DNA of 64,000 bases from an uncultured Clostridia bacterium (GCA_944382905.1 CALWNU010000027.1:40105-104104), one strand, 5' to 3'. Positions 36,919-46,356 are shown, numbered from the stretch's first letter. Notes: generated by a model not told the origin, from the letters alone. Numbers and translations: made by a program.

Positions 36919-37824
36919 TTATTCCATTCCCAAAATGGCGATACCCACCATGACCAGCAAAATCATGGCATACTGTCCGCGGCTGAGCTTCTCTTTGAGG
37001 AAGATCCGGGACCACAGCACCGAGAAAATGCTGTACGAAGCGATCATCGGCGCCGCCACAATGGCATTGGTGGAAATCGCATACACATACACGAACTGCC
37101 CCGCCGTCTCCAGCAGCGCCGCGCCGGTCAGCGACTTGGTCCCTGCAGAGAACAGTTTTTGCTTGCGGACAAACACCAGATACACCATAGCAAAAATCGC
37201 CATCAGCAAAAAGGTCATTTCATACGCCATATTGGCCTGCGCCTCGGTGAAAATCGGGTTTTCTTCGTTGAGATAAAACGCATCCCCGAAGGTGCCCAGC
37301 CCGTCTACCACGCAGTACAGGATGGGGAACAGGATGGCGATGGCGCTGATGGAATACTTTTTATCCACCACTTCCCCAGCTTGCGCCCGTTCCTGGTCCG
37401 CCTTGCGCTTTTCGATGATGGACAGTCCCAGGATCCCGATACAGATCGCTACCACCGCTGCGAACTGCACCCCGCTCATCCGCTGCCCTAGGATCAAAAA
37501 GCACAGCAGCGCCGTGACCGCGCCGGAGGAATTGCTAATCGGCGAACAGATCGACAGATCAATATACCGCAATCCCACATACCCCAGCGTCATCGACAAA
37601 ATATACATGGAAGTCACCGGCAAATACCGGATCATATTCATCAAAGAAAAAGGCTCTTTGCAAATGATACCGTAATAAATAATCGCATGCAGGCCCATGA
37701 CCAAGCCTACCATCATAACGGTGCGCCAGTGGCTGTAGGGATCTCCGGGGTCCGCCCCTTTCTTATAAAAAAGATCGGCGCCGCTCCACGCCAAGATGGT
37801 CAAAATCGCGAACAAAAACCACAT
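36919..37824 (-). CDS. EamA-type (DMT superfamily) transporter
   Basis: A 301-residue polytopic membrane protein with about ten helices in two EamA repeats (SNSSGAVTALLCFLILGQRM and SIFSVLWSRIFLKEKLSRGQ show the typical repeat ends). Such proteins export or import small metabolites, often amino acids or sugars. I start at ATG 37824, with AGAGGTGA upstream; the frame runs further 5' only through AT-rich promoter DNA with a TATAAT. It is monocistronic and convergent with the FrlD-like gene. Substrate unknown. Confidence 0.85.
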   Translation of the reverse strand: MWFLFAILTILAWSGADLFYKKGADPGDPYSHWRTVMMVGLVMGLHAIIYYGIICKEPFSLMNMIRYLPVTSMYILSMTLGYVGLRYIDLSICSPISNSSGAVTALLCFLILGQRMSGVQFAAVVAICIGILGLSIIEKRKADQERAQAGEVVDKKYSISAIAILFPILYCVVDGLGTFGDAFYLNEENPIFTEAQANMAYEMTFLLMAIFAMVYLVFVRKQKLFSAGTKSLTGAALLETAGQFVYVYAISTNAIVAAPMIASYSIFSVLWSRIFLKEKLSRGQYAMILLVMVGIAILGME

Positions 37825-37991
37825 TCTACCGTCACCTCTTGTCAAAAAATGCCGCATGGATTTCCACACGCAATTATTTATTATAATTGCTTTGTGAGAA
37901 AAAGTAAAGGAATTTCCCTCCAATTTCGGCAAAATCAGCGCTTGCCGCTTCCCGGCCCCCTTTGGGGGAGGGGGCGCATCCGGGACCAAAT

Positions 37992-38029
37992 GAAAAAATC
38001 CCCCAGGGAGCTTCTCCACCGGGGGATTT
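37992..38029 (-). terminator. Terminator after the phosphofructokinase gene
   Basis: On the minus strand AAAATCCCCC and GGGGGATTTTTT frame a 16-nt loop, just after the pfp stop at 38044. Confidence 0.85.
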
Positions 38030-38043
38030 TCCGCATCTTTGCC

Positions 38044-39279
38044 TTATTTCACAACCGTCTTGTCCAAGACAAAATGCACCGGCATGCCGTTTTGCGTCGG
38101 GTAAGGAACCTCCCCCTCGATCAGCGGCAGCAGATAATCAAACATCTCGTCGGTGACGTCGTTGCCCTGCTTGTTGATCCATGCCCGGGGAACCAGCTGT
38201 TCCCGGTTGGCGATTTCGGATACCGGCTTGGCGCCGATACGCACCATGTAAGGCCGGTTGGAAACCCGCTCCAAGACCATCATCTCGCCGGTATGCCCCT
38301 GCAGGGCAAACCGGACGGCATAGCTTCCGATTTTCCTGGCTTCCCGTACATCGGTGGCCGACATCAAATGGGACGAACAGCGCTGCAGCACGTTTAGTTC
38401 AATGGAGCGCACTTTGCAGCCGATTTTTTCCCGGACCAGCGTCTCCAGATACTTGCCCACGCCGGACAAATACCGATGGCCAAAGGCGTCGACCACTCCG
38501 CTTTGGAAATTTTCCGCCGCAAAGCTGCCGTCTGCCAGCCGTACCCCTTCCGATACCGCTACAATGCAGTTCCTGGTCAAGGACTGAACCTCTTTGACAT
38601 CCCGGATAAATTGTTCCGGGTCGAACGCCACCTCCGGCAGGTAGATCAACTGCGGCGCCCTGGCGCCCACCGTGCGCGGCAGCGCCGCCGACGCCGTCAG
38701 CCATCCCGCATGGCGCCCCATAATTTCCACAATGGTGACCGAGTCCGTATCATAGACATAGCAGTCCCGGATGATTTCCAGCATGGCCGTGGCAATAAAT
38801 TTCGCCGAAGACCCAAAGCCCGGAGAATGATCCGTCCCCGGCAGGTCGTTGTCGATGGTCTTTGGAATCCCGATGATCTTCACATCCTGCCCCGTCCGGG
38901 CAAAATGGCAAGAGAGCTTGTCCACGGTATCCATGGAATCATTGCCGCCAATGTAAAAGAAATAGCCAATCTCATACTGGGCGAACAGCTGGTCAATTTT
39001 TTCGTAAACGGAAGGGTCCTCTTCCTCCTGCGGCAGACGGTACCGGCAGGACCCCAGCGCCATGGCGGGGGTGCATTCCAGGATGGTAAAATCCTCCTGC
39101 CGGAAAAACTGGGCCCGCAAATCCACCAGGGTACCGGCCAGCATCCCCTGAATCCCGTTCAGCGCCCCGTACACCTGGCCGATTTCGGGGTTCCGGATCG
39201 CCTCTTGAATGGCGCCGGACAGCGATGCGTTAATGGCAGCCGTCGGCCCGCCGGACTGTGCAATCAGCATATTCCTCAT
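38044..39279 (-). CDS. pfp: Pyrophosphate-dependent 6-phosphofructokinase
   Basis: Phosphorylates fructose 6-phosphate reversibly using PPi. The protein is 411 residues, longer than ATP-type bacterial enzymes (about 320). The phosphoryl-donor loop reads GGNDS (111-115), with Asp114 where ATP enzymes have Gly, and PKTIDND (139-145) has Lys140; both are hallmarks of PPi use. I start at ATG 39279 behind AGGAGG, not at a frame extension upstream. With ppdK, which can recycle PPi, it fits a PPi-linked glycolysis. Single-gene unit with its own terminator. Confidence 0.93.
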   Translation of the reverse strand: MRNMLIAQSGGPTAAINASLSGAIQEAIRNPEIGQVYGALNGIQGMLAGTLVDLRAQFFRQEDFTILECTPAMALGSCRYRLPQEEEDPSVYEKIDQLFAQYEIGYFFYIGGNDSMDTVDKLSCHFARTGQDVKIIGIPKTIDNDLPGTDHSPGFGSSAKFIATAMLEIIRDCYVYDTDSVTIVEIMGRHAGWLTASAALPRTVGARAPQLIYLPEVAFDPEQFIRDVKEVQSLTRNCIVAVSEGVRLADGSFAAENFQSGVVDAFGHRYLSGVGKYLETLVREKIGCKVRSIELNVLQRCSSHLMSATDVREARKIGSYAVRFALQGHTGEMMVLERVSNRPYMVRIGAKPVSEIANREQLVPRAWINKQGNDVTDEMFDYLLPLIEGEVPYPTQNGMPVHFVLDKTVVK

Positions 39280-39400
39280 ATCAAAAATCCTCCTGCATTC
39301 GGCACAATAATACACGACTAGACAGGATAAAGTATAGCATACCTGCCCATAGAAAACAATCAACCAAGGAAAAAATAGGAAGGTCCCCGCGGGACTGCTC

Positions 39401-40015
39401 TTATTGGGCGGGCGGCGCGGCCGGTCGCTGCGGATCCAATTCGTCCAGCGTCAGGGCGAAAGCGGGTAAAAATTCCGCGAGGAAAACCGAAACCTCCCCC
39501 ATTTCCATGGCCAGCAGCGCCTCCATGGTGGATTCTTTTGCCCGGACAAATTCCCGGTTGCCCGCTTTTTCTTCCTCGATGCATTTGATCAGGGCGCTGA
39601 GCCGGTCCGCCGCCTTGACCAGCTTTTTCGACGCCTGGTCCAGCCCCGCGCCGGAAAGGTACGGGGCGACGTCCTCCCGCAAATCCGCAGGCAGCAGCCC
39701 CGCCAGCCGGCGGCAGGCCGCCAGCTCCAGCTCCTGGTAGGAGCCGCGCAAAGCCGGGTTGTCGTATTTCACCGGGGTGGGCAAATCACCGGTCAGGATC
39801 TCGGCGCAGTCGTGGTACAGCGCATGCAGCACGATCTGTTCCAGATCATAGCATTTGCCCAGCCGGCGGTTGCCGATCACCGCCAGAATATGGGCCAGCA
39901 TCGCCGTTTCCAGGCTGTGTTCGCTTAAATTCTCCCACCGGGTATTGCGCATCAGCCCCCAGCGGTTGATATACTTCATCCGGAACAACATGGCGTAAAA
40001 AGAACTGCGCTCCAT
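39401..40015 (-). CDS. HD-domain 5'-deoxynucleotidase, YfbR-like
   Basis: A 204-residue HD-domain phosphohydrolase that probably removes phosphate from deoxynucleoside monophosphates. Metal and substrate residues line up with the E. coli enzyme: Arg18, Trp19, His33, His68-Asp69, Glu72, Asp77 and Asp137, all present here at the same numbers. The start is ATG 40015, with AGGAGG at 7 nt; an ATG two codons earlier is too close to that site. It is transcribed alone. Confidence 0.85.
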   Translation of the reverse strand: MERSSFYAMLFRMKYINRWGLMRNTRWENLSEHSLETAMLAHILAVIGNRRLGKCYDLEQIVLHALYHDCAEILTGDLPTPVKYDNPALRGSYQELELAACRRLAGLLPADLREDVAPYLSGAGLDQASKKLVKAADRLSALIKCIEEEKAGNREFVRAKESTMEALLAMEMGEVSVFLAEFLPAFALTLDELDPQRPAAPPAQ

Positions 40016-40097
40016 AACCATCCTCCTAAAAAATGTATGACCTGCAGGAAACCTCTGCATAAATCTTTTCTATTTTTATCACTATAAGAAGGAATTG

Positions 40098-40106
40098 TGA
40101 TATAAT
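40098..40106 (+). promoter_or_regulatory. Extended -10 promoter of the yfhO-like operon
   Basis: TGATATAAT with the -10 hexamer at 40101-40106. The start codon is about 170 nt downstream, leaving a structured leader. Confidence 0.6.
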
Positions 40107-40151
40107 AAGGGCAATCAACCGGTTCCTTTTTTGTAACCGGCCGCGCTATCA

Positions 40152-40208
40152 GGCCCGCCCGTCTGCCGGTTTGCCGGGGATGGGCGGGACAGGCCCTTTT
40201 GTTTTTAT
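40152..40208 (+). promoter_or_regulatory. Terminator-like hairpin in the yfhO-like leader
   Basis: CCCGCCCGTC and TGCCGG fold onto CCGGGGATGGGCGGG, followed by CTTTTGTTTTT. An earlier stem (AACCGG/CCGGTT, about 40118-40140) shares the CCGGTT motif and could compete. It may be an attenuator. Confidence 0.45.
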
Positions 40209-40278
40209 GGTAGCGGAAATCAAAACGGAATGCAAGAGGCCGGAAGGATCCGGCCAAACCATCGATGGAGTGGAATCT

Positions 40279-42705
40279 ATGACTGCACAGAAAAGCCTGC
40301 ATTGGAAAGCCTTTCTCCTGGCGCTGGGGGTTTCTACCGCCGTGTTTTTGCCGTTTGTCATTTATAACGGCGGGTACTTCATTTTTATCGGGGACTTTAA
40401 CGCCCAGCAGATTCCCTTTTACAAGCTGGTGCATCAAGCGGTACGGGAAGGCAACTTCGGTTGGAGCTGGACGACGGATCTGGGCGCCAACTTTATTGCC
40501 TCCTACAGCTTTTATAACCTGACCAGCCCGTTCTTCTGGCTGACCATCCCCTTCCCCACGGACTGGGTTCCTTTTTTGATGGCGCCGCTGCTGGTCTTAA
40601 AAAATGCCTGCGCGGCCCTGACCTCCTATTTCTATTTGGCCCGGTTTGTCCGCCGCAAGGAATTTGCCGTGTTGGGCAGTTTGCTGTACGCTTTTTCCGG
40701 ATTCATGTTCTACAATACCTTTTTCAACCACTTCCATGAGGTGGTGGTCTTTTTCCCGCTGCTGCTCATCGGGATGGAAGAACTGGTACACTGCAACCGC
40801 CGGGGGCTTTTTGCCGTCGCCGTAGGGCTGAACGCGGTGGTCAACTACTGGTTCTTTATCGGCAGCGCCGTATTTTGCATCTTATATTTCTTCTTCCGCT
40901 GCACCGACCGGACCTGGGGCGCCAGCGTGAAAAAATTCTGCTGGGTGGCAGGGGAAGCGCTGCTGGGCATGGGCCTGTCGATGTTCGTGTTTTTGCCGGC
41001 GGTGCTGGGGATCCTGGGGAATCCCCGCACCACCTCGGACAATCTGCTGTCCGGCTGGAGTTTCTGGCTGTATTCCCACGAGGAACGGCTGCCTGCCATC
41101 ATCGCCAGCTTTTTATTCCCGCCGCATGTGCCGTCCCGGCCGGTGATGTTCCCCAACCACGGGGCCAAATGGTCCAGCCTCACCGCATGGCTGCCGCTGT
41201 TCGGCGCCTCCGGCATGATGGCCTATCTGCTGACGCCGCAGCGGTCGTGGCTGAAAAAAATGCTGGCGGCCTGTGTGCTGATCGCGCTGATCCCAGGGCT
41301 CAACAGCATGTTTATCCTGTTCAATAACTCGTATTATACCCGCTGGTTTTACGCGCTGATTCTGCTGATGTGCCTGGCCACGGTGCTGGCCATGGAGCGG
41401 CGGGGCGTCGATTACATGCGGGGGGTCAAATGGACGGCGGGGATCACCATCGGGATGGCGCTGGCCGTAGGGCTGACGCCGATGAAATCCGACGGCGAAT
41501 GGCAAATTGGCCTTGCCTCCGATATGCCTACCTTTTGGATGTATGCGGCCTTTACCGGCGCGTGCTTGCTGGCCACCGTTTTGCTGGTGCGCCGCTTTCA
41601 GAATACCCCGCAGATGCCCAAAGCGTCCATTGCCGGGGTCTGCCTGGTCAGCGTGCTGTTCGGCTGGATTTATTTTATCGACGGGAAGAATTACCGCAGC
41701 ACCGACAACTGGCTGATCGAAAACGCCATCAACGGCAAGGATATGGTCCAGTTCCCGGACGACGGCAATTTTGCCCGCACAGACTTTTACGGCACCATTG
41801 AAAATCTTGGCATGTATTGGGACCGGCCCACCATCCAGGCGTTCCATTCCATCGTGCCTGTTTCCCTCATGGAATTCTATCCCGAGGTGGAGGTCACGCG
41901 GGACGTTTCCTCCAAACCGGACGTCAAGCTCTACGCGCTGCGCAGTTTGCTGTCGGTGCGGTGGCTGGTGATCGAAACGCGCAACGAGGAACAATCTCCC
42001 ATGCCTGGATACAGCTATGTGCGGACGGATGGGAATTTTAATCTGTATGAAAACGAAAACTTCGTCCCCATGGGTTTTGCATTCGACCACTATATCACCC
42101 AGGAAACCTTTGAGGACACGCCCAAAGACTACCGCTGCCGGCTGCTGATGAAAGGCCTTTTGCTGGAAGAGGACGCCATTGCCCGGCACAGCGATATCCT
42201 GACCAAGCTGTCCGACCTGCGGGCGGACCAGCTGAGCGAAGACGACTATGTGGCCGACTGCGCCGACCGCCGGCGGGAAGCTTCATACGAATTTACCACC
42301 GACAACCAGGGCTTTACGTCCAAAATCGTGCTGTCGCGGGAAAACCTGGTGTTTTTCAGCGTCCCCTATGACGAAGGGTGGAGCGCTACCGTAAACGGGC
42401 AGCCGGTGGAGATTGAAAAGGTGGACATCGGCTTTATGGCCGTCCGGGCGCCGGCAGGCGACAGCACCATCCGCTTTACCTACCGTACCCCAGGGCTGAC
42501 GGCCGGCCTTTGGGTCAGCGGGATTTCCCTGCTGGTCCTGGCAGGCTACCTGCTATTGTGCCGCAAGCTGCGCCCGCGCCGTCCGGCGGCGCCTTCGATT
42601 TCGTATACCGTACTGCAGCAGCCGCAGGAACAAGAGCATCAGCTCTCTTTTGAAGAATTGTTTCAAAAAGACAGTGCAAAAGATCTGACACAGGAGGAAA
42701 AATGA
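40279..42705 (+). CDS. YfhO-family multi-spanning membrane glycosyltransferase
   Basis: An 808-residue protein: about twelve membrane helices (residues 10-480), a large extracytoplasmic domain (about 490-745), and one or two C-terminal helices ending in a hydrophilic tail. The N-terminal FIGDFNAQQIPFYKL with acidic residues in the first outer loop is typical of GT-C-like YfhO proteins, which move lipid-linked sugars onto teichoic acids. ATG 40279 has GGAG 8 nt upstream. It overlaps the CsbB-like glycosyltransferase gene; in Bacillus subtilis CsbB and YfhO act as a pair in lipoteichoic acid glycosylation. Confidence 0.87.
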   Translation: MTAQKSLHWKAFLLALGVSTAVFLPFVIYNGGYFIFIGDFNAQQIPFYKLVHQAVREGNFGWSWTTDLGANFIASYSFYNLTSPFFWLTIPFPTDWVPFLMAPLLVLKNACAALTSYFYLARFVRRKEFAVLGSLLYAFSGFMFYNTFFNHFHEVVVFFPLLLIGMEELVHCNRRGLFAVAVGLNAVVNYWFFIGSAVFCILYFFFRCTDRTWGASVKKFCWVAGEALLGMGLSMFVFLPAVLGILGNPRTTSDNLLSGWSFWLYSHEERLPAIIASFLFPPHVPSRPVMFPNHGAKWSSLTAWLPLFGASGMMAYLLTPQRSWLKKMLAACVLIALIPGLNSMFILFNNSYYTRWFYALILLMCLATVLAMERRGVDYMRGVKWTAGITIGMALAVGLTPMKSDGEWQIGLASDMPTFWMYAAFTGACLLATVLLVRRFQNTPQMPKASIAGVCLVSVLFGWIYFIDGKNYRSTDNWLIENAINGKDMVQFPDDGNFARTDFYGTIENLGMYWDRPTIQAFHSIVPVSLMEFYPEVEVTRDVSSKPDVKLYALRSLLSVRWLVIETRNEEQSPMPGYSYVRTDGNFNLYENENFVPMGFAFDHYITQETFEDTPKDYRCRLLMKGLLLEEDAIARHSDILTKLSDLRADQLSEDDYVADCADRRREASYEFTTDNQGFTSKIVLSRENLVFFSVPYDEGWSATVNGQPVEIEKVDIGFMAVRAPAGDSTIRFTYRTPGLTAGLWVSGISLLVLAGYLLLCRKLRPRRPAAPSISYTVLQQPQEQEHQLSFEELFQKDSAKDLTQEEK

Positions 42706-43670
42706 GCATGGATCGATTATATCTGGTGGTTCCCTGTTACAACGAAGAACAGGTCCTTCCCGAAACGGTTCGCCGGCTGACCGACAAACTGCGCCGCATG
42801 GAAGAAAAGGGCCTGGTCAGCCCCGACAGCCGCATCCTGCTGGTGGACGACGGCAGCCGCGACCGCACCTGGGAGCTGATTTGCCGGTTTCATCAGGAAA
42901 ACCCGGTGGTGTCCGGACTGAAGCTTTCCCGCAACCGTGGGCATCAAAACGCGCTGGTGGCGGGGCTCATGACCGCCAAGGACCGGTGCGACATCACCAT
43001 TTCCCTGGACGCGGATCTGCAGGACGACATCGAGGTGTTGGACCAGTTCGTCCAGGCATACCAAAAAGGCGCACAGGTGGTCTACGGAGTCCGCAGCGCC
43101 AGGGATACGGATACCGCCTTTAAACGCTCCACTGCCATGGGCTTTTACGGGTTGATGCAAAAAATGGGGGTGGATATCGTCAGCAACCACGCCGACTACC
43201 GCCTCATGAGCAAAAAGGTCCTGGACTGCTTTTCCGGCTACCGGGAGGTCAACCTGTTTTTGCGGGGGATTGTCCCGCTGATCGGCTTCCCCACCGCTGT
43301 GGTCACCTATGAACGCAGCGAGCGGTTCGCCGGGGAATCCAAGTACCCGTTAAAAAAGATGCTGTCCTTCGCCTGGGACGGGATTACCTCATTCAGTACA
43401 AAGCCCCTTTCGCTGATCACCGGCGTGGGCATCGCCATCGGGCTGCTGTCCGGCATAGGGCTCTTGGCCGCGCTGATCTGCCTTGTTTGCGGCGTCGCGG
43501 TCGCCGGATGGGTCTGGGTATTGATCTGCATTTGGCTGGCGCTGGGCATCCAGCTGGTCGCGCTTGGGCTGGTGGGCGCCTATGTGGGCAAAACCTACGG
43601 CGAAGTCAAGGCGCGGCCACGGTACCATATTGAAATGCTGCTGGACGACGGGGCCCCGCTGTCCCATTGA
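42702..43670 (+). CDS. GT2 polyprenyl-phosphate glycosyltransferase, CsbB/GtrB type
   Basis: A 322-residue enzyme: GT-A domain with VVPCYNEE, VDDGSRDRT and the DADLQDD donor-site motif, followed by two C-terminal membrane helices (about 232-258 and 266-292). Such proteins attach a sugar to undecaprenyl phosphate on the inner face. ATG 42702 overlaps the upstream gene; ATG 42708 is an equally placed alternative relative to AGGAGG. Pairing with YfhO suggests it supplies the lipid-linked sugar. No GtrA-type flippase is nearby. Confidence 0.9.
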   Translation: MSMDRLYLVVPCYNEEQVLPETVRRLTDKLRRMEEKGLVSPDSRILLVDDGSRDRTWELICRFHQENPVVSGLKLSRNRGHQNALVAGLMTAKDRCDITISLDADLQDDIEVLDQFVQAYQKGAQVVYGVRSARDTDTAFKRSTAMGFYGLMQKMGVDIVSNHADYRLMSKKVLDCFSGYREVNLFLRGIVPLIGFPTAVVTYERSERFAGESKYPLKKMLSFAWDGITSFSTKPLSLITGVGIAIGLLSGIGLLAALICLVCGVAVAGWVWVLICIWLALGIQLVALGLVGAYVGKTYGEVKARPRYHIEMLLDDGAPLSH

Positions 43671-43698
43671 CCGCATCCGGCCTATCTTCATTGCATCC

Positions 43699-43728
43699 AA
43701 AAGGCCCGGCTTACGCCGGGCCTTTTTT
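43699..43728. terminator. Bidirectional terminator, glycosyltransferase / CHAP gene
   Basis: AAAAGGCCCGGC pairs with GCCGGGCCTTTTTT around TTAC, between convergent genes. Confidence 0.92.
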
Positions 43729-43754
43729 GTTTGCCTAGATCCGCTGGGCCGCCG

Positions 43755-44642
43755 TCAATTCTGCGCGCGGCGGCCTTCGTCCGTTTCTTCGTCTGTTTCG
43801 TCTTCCTCTTCCAGCCCCTGCTCCGGCGGCTCGGATTCCTCCGGCGCGTCGGCGTCACTATAGTAGGTGATCGGGCCGCTGTAGGCGTAGTTTGCCTGGC
43901 GGATACTGCCGTATCCCACGATGATTTCGTCGTCGACGTCCATCTGGCGGCTGCGGATCTGCGGAACTTCGTCGGTGGGGATGTTCCCCTCCAGGGTGAT
44001 GATTTGCGCCTTCCCGTCTTCCTCATAGACCACATCGGTCACCATTCCCACATGATCCGGATACCCGATTCCATAGCTATCGAAAAACACCATATCGCCC
44101 CGCTCCGGCGTGTAGGTCCCCGCGTCAAAATAATGGTAATACGCTTTGAACCAGAGCCCGCAGGAATAGGCGTACGGGTACCAGGGATACACGCTGTCCA
44201 GATAGGAAGTCCCCAGCCGGTCCTCCGCTTTTTGCAGGCAGTACAGCAAAAACTCGGTGCACCATTGGGCATAGGGGTCGTCGAACAGCTCCCCGTAAAC
44301 TGTGCTGCCGTCTTCCCGCACCGGAAAGGTCGGTTCCTGCCATCCATACCAGATCGCCCAATCCACAAACGTTTCCAGCGACCCGTCTTCCGATTCCGGC
44401 GGCAGCTGCTCCGATTCCGATTCTTCCCCGCCCGACGTCTCCAAAAGCTCCTCCGGGGCAGAGGACGCCTGGGACTCTTCTTGCCAAACGGATTCCTGCT
44501 TTGGCGCTTGAGGGTCAGGTTCCTGTTCCGGGCTTTCCTGCGGCTGCAGGGCAAGCCACGCCAAAAAAAGCAGCAGCCCGCCGAACAGCGCCACCAGCCC
44601 TACGCGGACGGCGCCGGGACATTTGCTAGCCGGATGCCTCAT
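43755..44642 (-). CDS. Exported CHAP-domain protein (putative peptidoglycan amidase)
   Basis: A 295-residue protein: an N-terminal membrane anchor (about 14-32), an acidic Glu/Ser/Pro-rich linker (33-88), and a CHAP-like domain (about 90-245). The catalytic Cys128 lies in AQWCTEFLLYCL, His197 in PDHVGMV, and the third acidic/polar position in TLEGN near 218. A second acidic tail of about 30 residues ends the protein. Start ATG 44642 follows GGGGGAGA. It probably cleaves peptidoglycan cross-bridge or stem peptide bonds while staying membrane-anchored. It lies 85 nt after the SagB-type gene and could share its transcript. Confidence 0.82.
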   Translation of the reverse strand: MRHPASKCPGAVRVGLVALFGGLLLFLAWLALQPQESPEQEPDPQAPKQESVWQEESQASSAPEELLETSGGEESESEQLPPESEDGSLETFVDWAIWYGWQEPTFPVREDGSTVYGELFDDPYAQWCTEFLLYCLQKAEDRLGTSYLDSVYPWYPYAYSCGLWFKAYYHYFDAGTYTPERGDMVFFDSYGIGYPDHVGMVTDVVYEEDGKAQIITLEGNIPTDEVPQIRSRQMDVDDEIIVGYGSIRQANYAYSGPITYYSDADAPEESEPPEQGLEEEDETDEETDEGRRAQN

Positions 44643-44727
44643 TGGTGGATCTCCCCCTTTTTTCTTTCTCCTTTCAGGATCCCTCCATCAAGAGACGGTT
44701 GGGTGAACAACCGCTGAATGTTTCGTG

Positions 44728-45564
44728 TTATTTTTCCAATGGGGCAATGGCGTCGCTTTCAGCGATGGTCCCGGCGTAAAGCTGCTGATTGCCTGCTTGA
44801 TTCTTTTCCGGATCGGATAGGCCCACCGCCGCCGCATACAGGATAAATTCTTCCTGCCCGTCCAGCTGGCACAGCCGGTCCGCCACCGGCTGGTCGATGG
44901 CCGCCACGGCACACGCGCCGCAGCCGATGGCTTCGCAGGCAAGATACAGATTCTGCCCTACATGCCCCGCGTCGATCAGCGCCACCCGATGGGCACTGGT
45001 CCCATACCGCCATTCCGCCCGATACGGTACAAAGCTGTACAAAAAGGCCACCGCGCAGCCGCCGGCCCATTTTTGCCCGTGCATGGCGGCGATGATCTGG
45101 CCCGCCGGATCCTCCAGAGGACCCACCGGCTCCAGCGCATGTTCCAGCGGCAGGTAATGGTATACGCCCGGCTCTAACCCTTCCACCAGGCGCACCGCTA
45201 GGTAGGTTTCAAACGCGTGGCGGGCGCCGCCGGACGGGACCGTCCGCAGCGTAGCATAATGATTCCCCCGCAGCGCTTTGACCCCTTGGGTCGCCCACAA
45301 CAGGAAAGCCAGTTGTTCCAGCGTCATGGGCCGGTCCTGGTAAAAACGCTGGCTGGCCCGCTGCTGCAAAATCGTCAAAAAATCCGGCTGGGTCAAAACC
45401 TCCCGGAAATCCCGGGACAGGGCAATCCGTTTGTCCGACCGGGCCGGTTTGCTCAGCGGCGGCTGCGGCAGATGTTTTTGCTGGTCGGAGGGCTCGCGCT
45501 GCTCCCCAAAGGGACTTTTGCAAAAATCCCGGTTTTGTTTGATCTGCTGGGTGATGGTTTCCAT
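44728..45564 (-). CDS. SagB-type nitroreductase-fold oxidoreductase
   Basis: A 278-residue FMN-dependent protein of the SagB/ThcOx group. RASQRFYQDRPMTLEQLAFLL and RTVPSGGARHAFETYL, then GVYHYLPLEHALE, form its characteristic N-terminal pattern; the FMN domain continues with GQNLYLACEAIGCGACAVAA. SagB proteins oxidise azolines in peptide natural products, but many stand-alone copies have unknown substrates, and no cyclodehydratase or precursor peptide is seen here. The first 55 residues are a hydrophilic extension. It follows the CBM9-like gene by 29 nt. Confidence 0.85.
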   Translation of the reverse strand: METITQQIKQNRDFCKSPFGEQREPSDQQKHLPQPPLSKPARSDKRIALSRDFREVLTQPDFLTILQQRASQRFYQDRPMTLEQLAFLLWATQGVKALRGNHYATLRTVPSGGARHAFETYLAVRLVEGLEPGVYHYLPLEHALEPVGPLEDPAGQIIAAMHGQKWAGGCAVAFLYSFVPYRAEWRYGTSAHRVALIDAGHVGQNLYLACEAIGCGACAVAAIDQPVADRLCQLDGQEEFILYAAAVGLSDPEKNQAGNQQLYAGTIAESDAIAPLEK

Positions 45565-45593
45565 GTTTTCTCATCCTTTCTGTCAAAGCGGCA

Positions 45594-46175
45594 TCAATAC
45601 GGGACGAATTCCATTGGCTGAAAACTTGCCGGGCCAAAGGGATCCTCCCGCTCCAGGTCAATGGGAAACAGGCTGCCCAGATGGCGGGTAGCCTGCGCGT
45701 TGTCCTGCTTGTACAGGTTCCCGCGCATGACATAGCCCGGGCGGATGGGATCCTCGCCGTAGACGGCACGGATCGCGTCCCGCGGCAGGGAGATCATCAC
45801 CCCCCAGTATTCTCCTTCCAGATCTTCCCCCCAATAGCTGTGCATCTGCGGCAGCACGCCGTATGCCGCCAGCGGGGTCTTGTCCGCACCGTCTCGGACG
45901 GTACAGTCCAGTCCGCCCCGGCTGTCCGCCGTCAGCTCTAAAAATTTCCCGCTGCGCTCCGGGTCAAAGTTCAACCGCGCCATCAAAACGCTTTGGTCCG
46001 ACGGATGGGTTTCAAACGCCCACAGCCGCAGAAAAAAATGCGTCTTGTTGACGCACAGGCGCGCCTGGGCAAACGGCCGGTAATCCCGCTTTTCCATGGG
46101 GTAATAGATGATTTTCCCTACCGGCAGGGCATCCCAGACCGGCTGGCCCTGGATGATGCTGATTTTCCATTCCAT
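45594..46175 (-). CDS. CBM9-like domain protein, cytosolic
   Basis: A 193-residue protein without signal peptide. The pattern (sheet-rich, FFLRLWAFETHPS, YWGVMISLPRDAI, FPIDLEREDPFGPASFQP near the end) fits the carbohydrate-binding module family 9-like fold often found as stand-alone proteins in Clostridia. The ligand is unknown, and a cytosolic location argues against polysaccharide binding. It is the first gene of a unit with the SagB-type enzyme; an extended -10 TGATATAAT (hexamer 46221-46226) precedes it. Confidence 0.6.
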   Translation of the reverse strand: MEWKISIIQGQPVWDALPVGKIIYYPMEKRDYRPFAQARLCVNKTHFFLRLWAFETHPSDQSVLMARLNFDPERSGKFLELTADSRGGLDCTVRDGADKTPLAAYGVLPQMHSYWGEDLEGEYWGVMISLPRDAIRAVYGEDPIRPGYVMRGNLYKQDNAQATRHLGSLFPIDLEREDPFGPASFQPMEFVPY

Positions 46176-46356
46176 GCTTTCATTCTCCTTTTCCCGCTCA
46201 AAAGCTGGCCATTCGTCTTTATTATATCAGTTTTCCCAAAAATGAAAAGGATTCTCTGAAAAAGGGCCGGATCCTGCGCCGGCCAGCGGACTTCGGTCAA
46301 AAATGGCTGGAAATAGATCGTCCTGTCTGTTATGATGAAAAAAGGAGGCGATGCCC

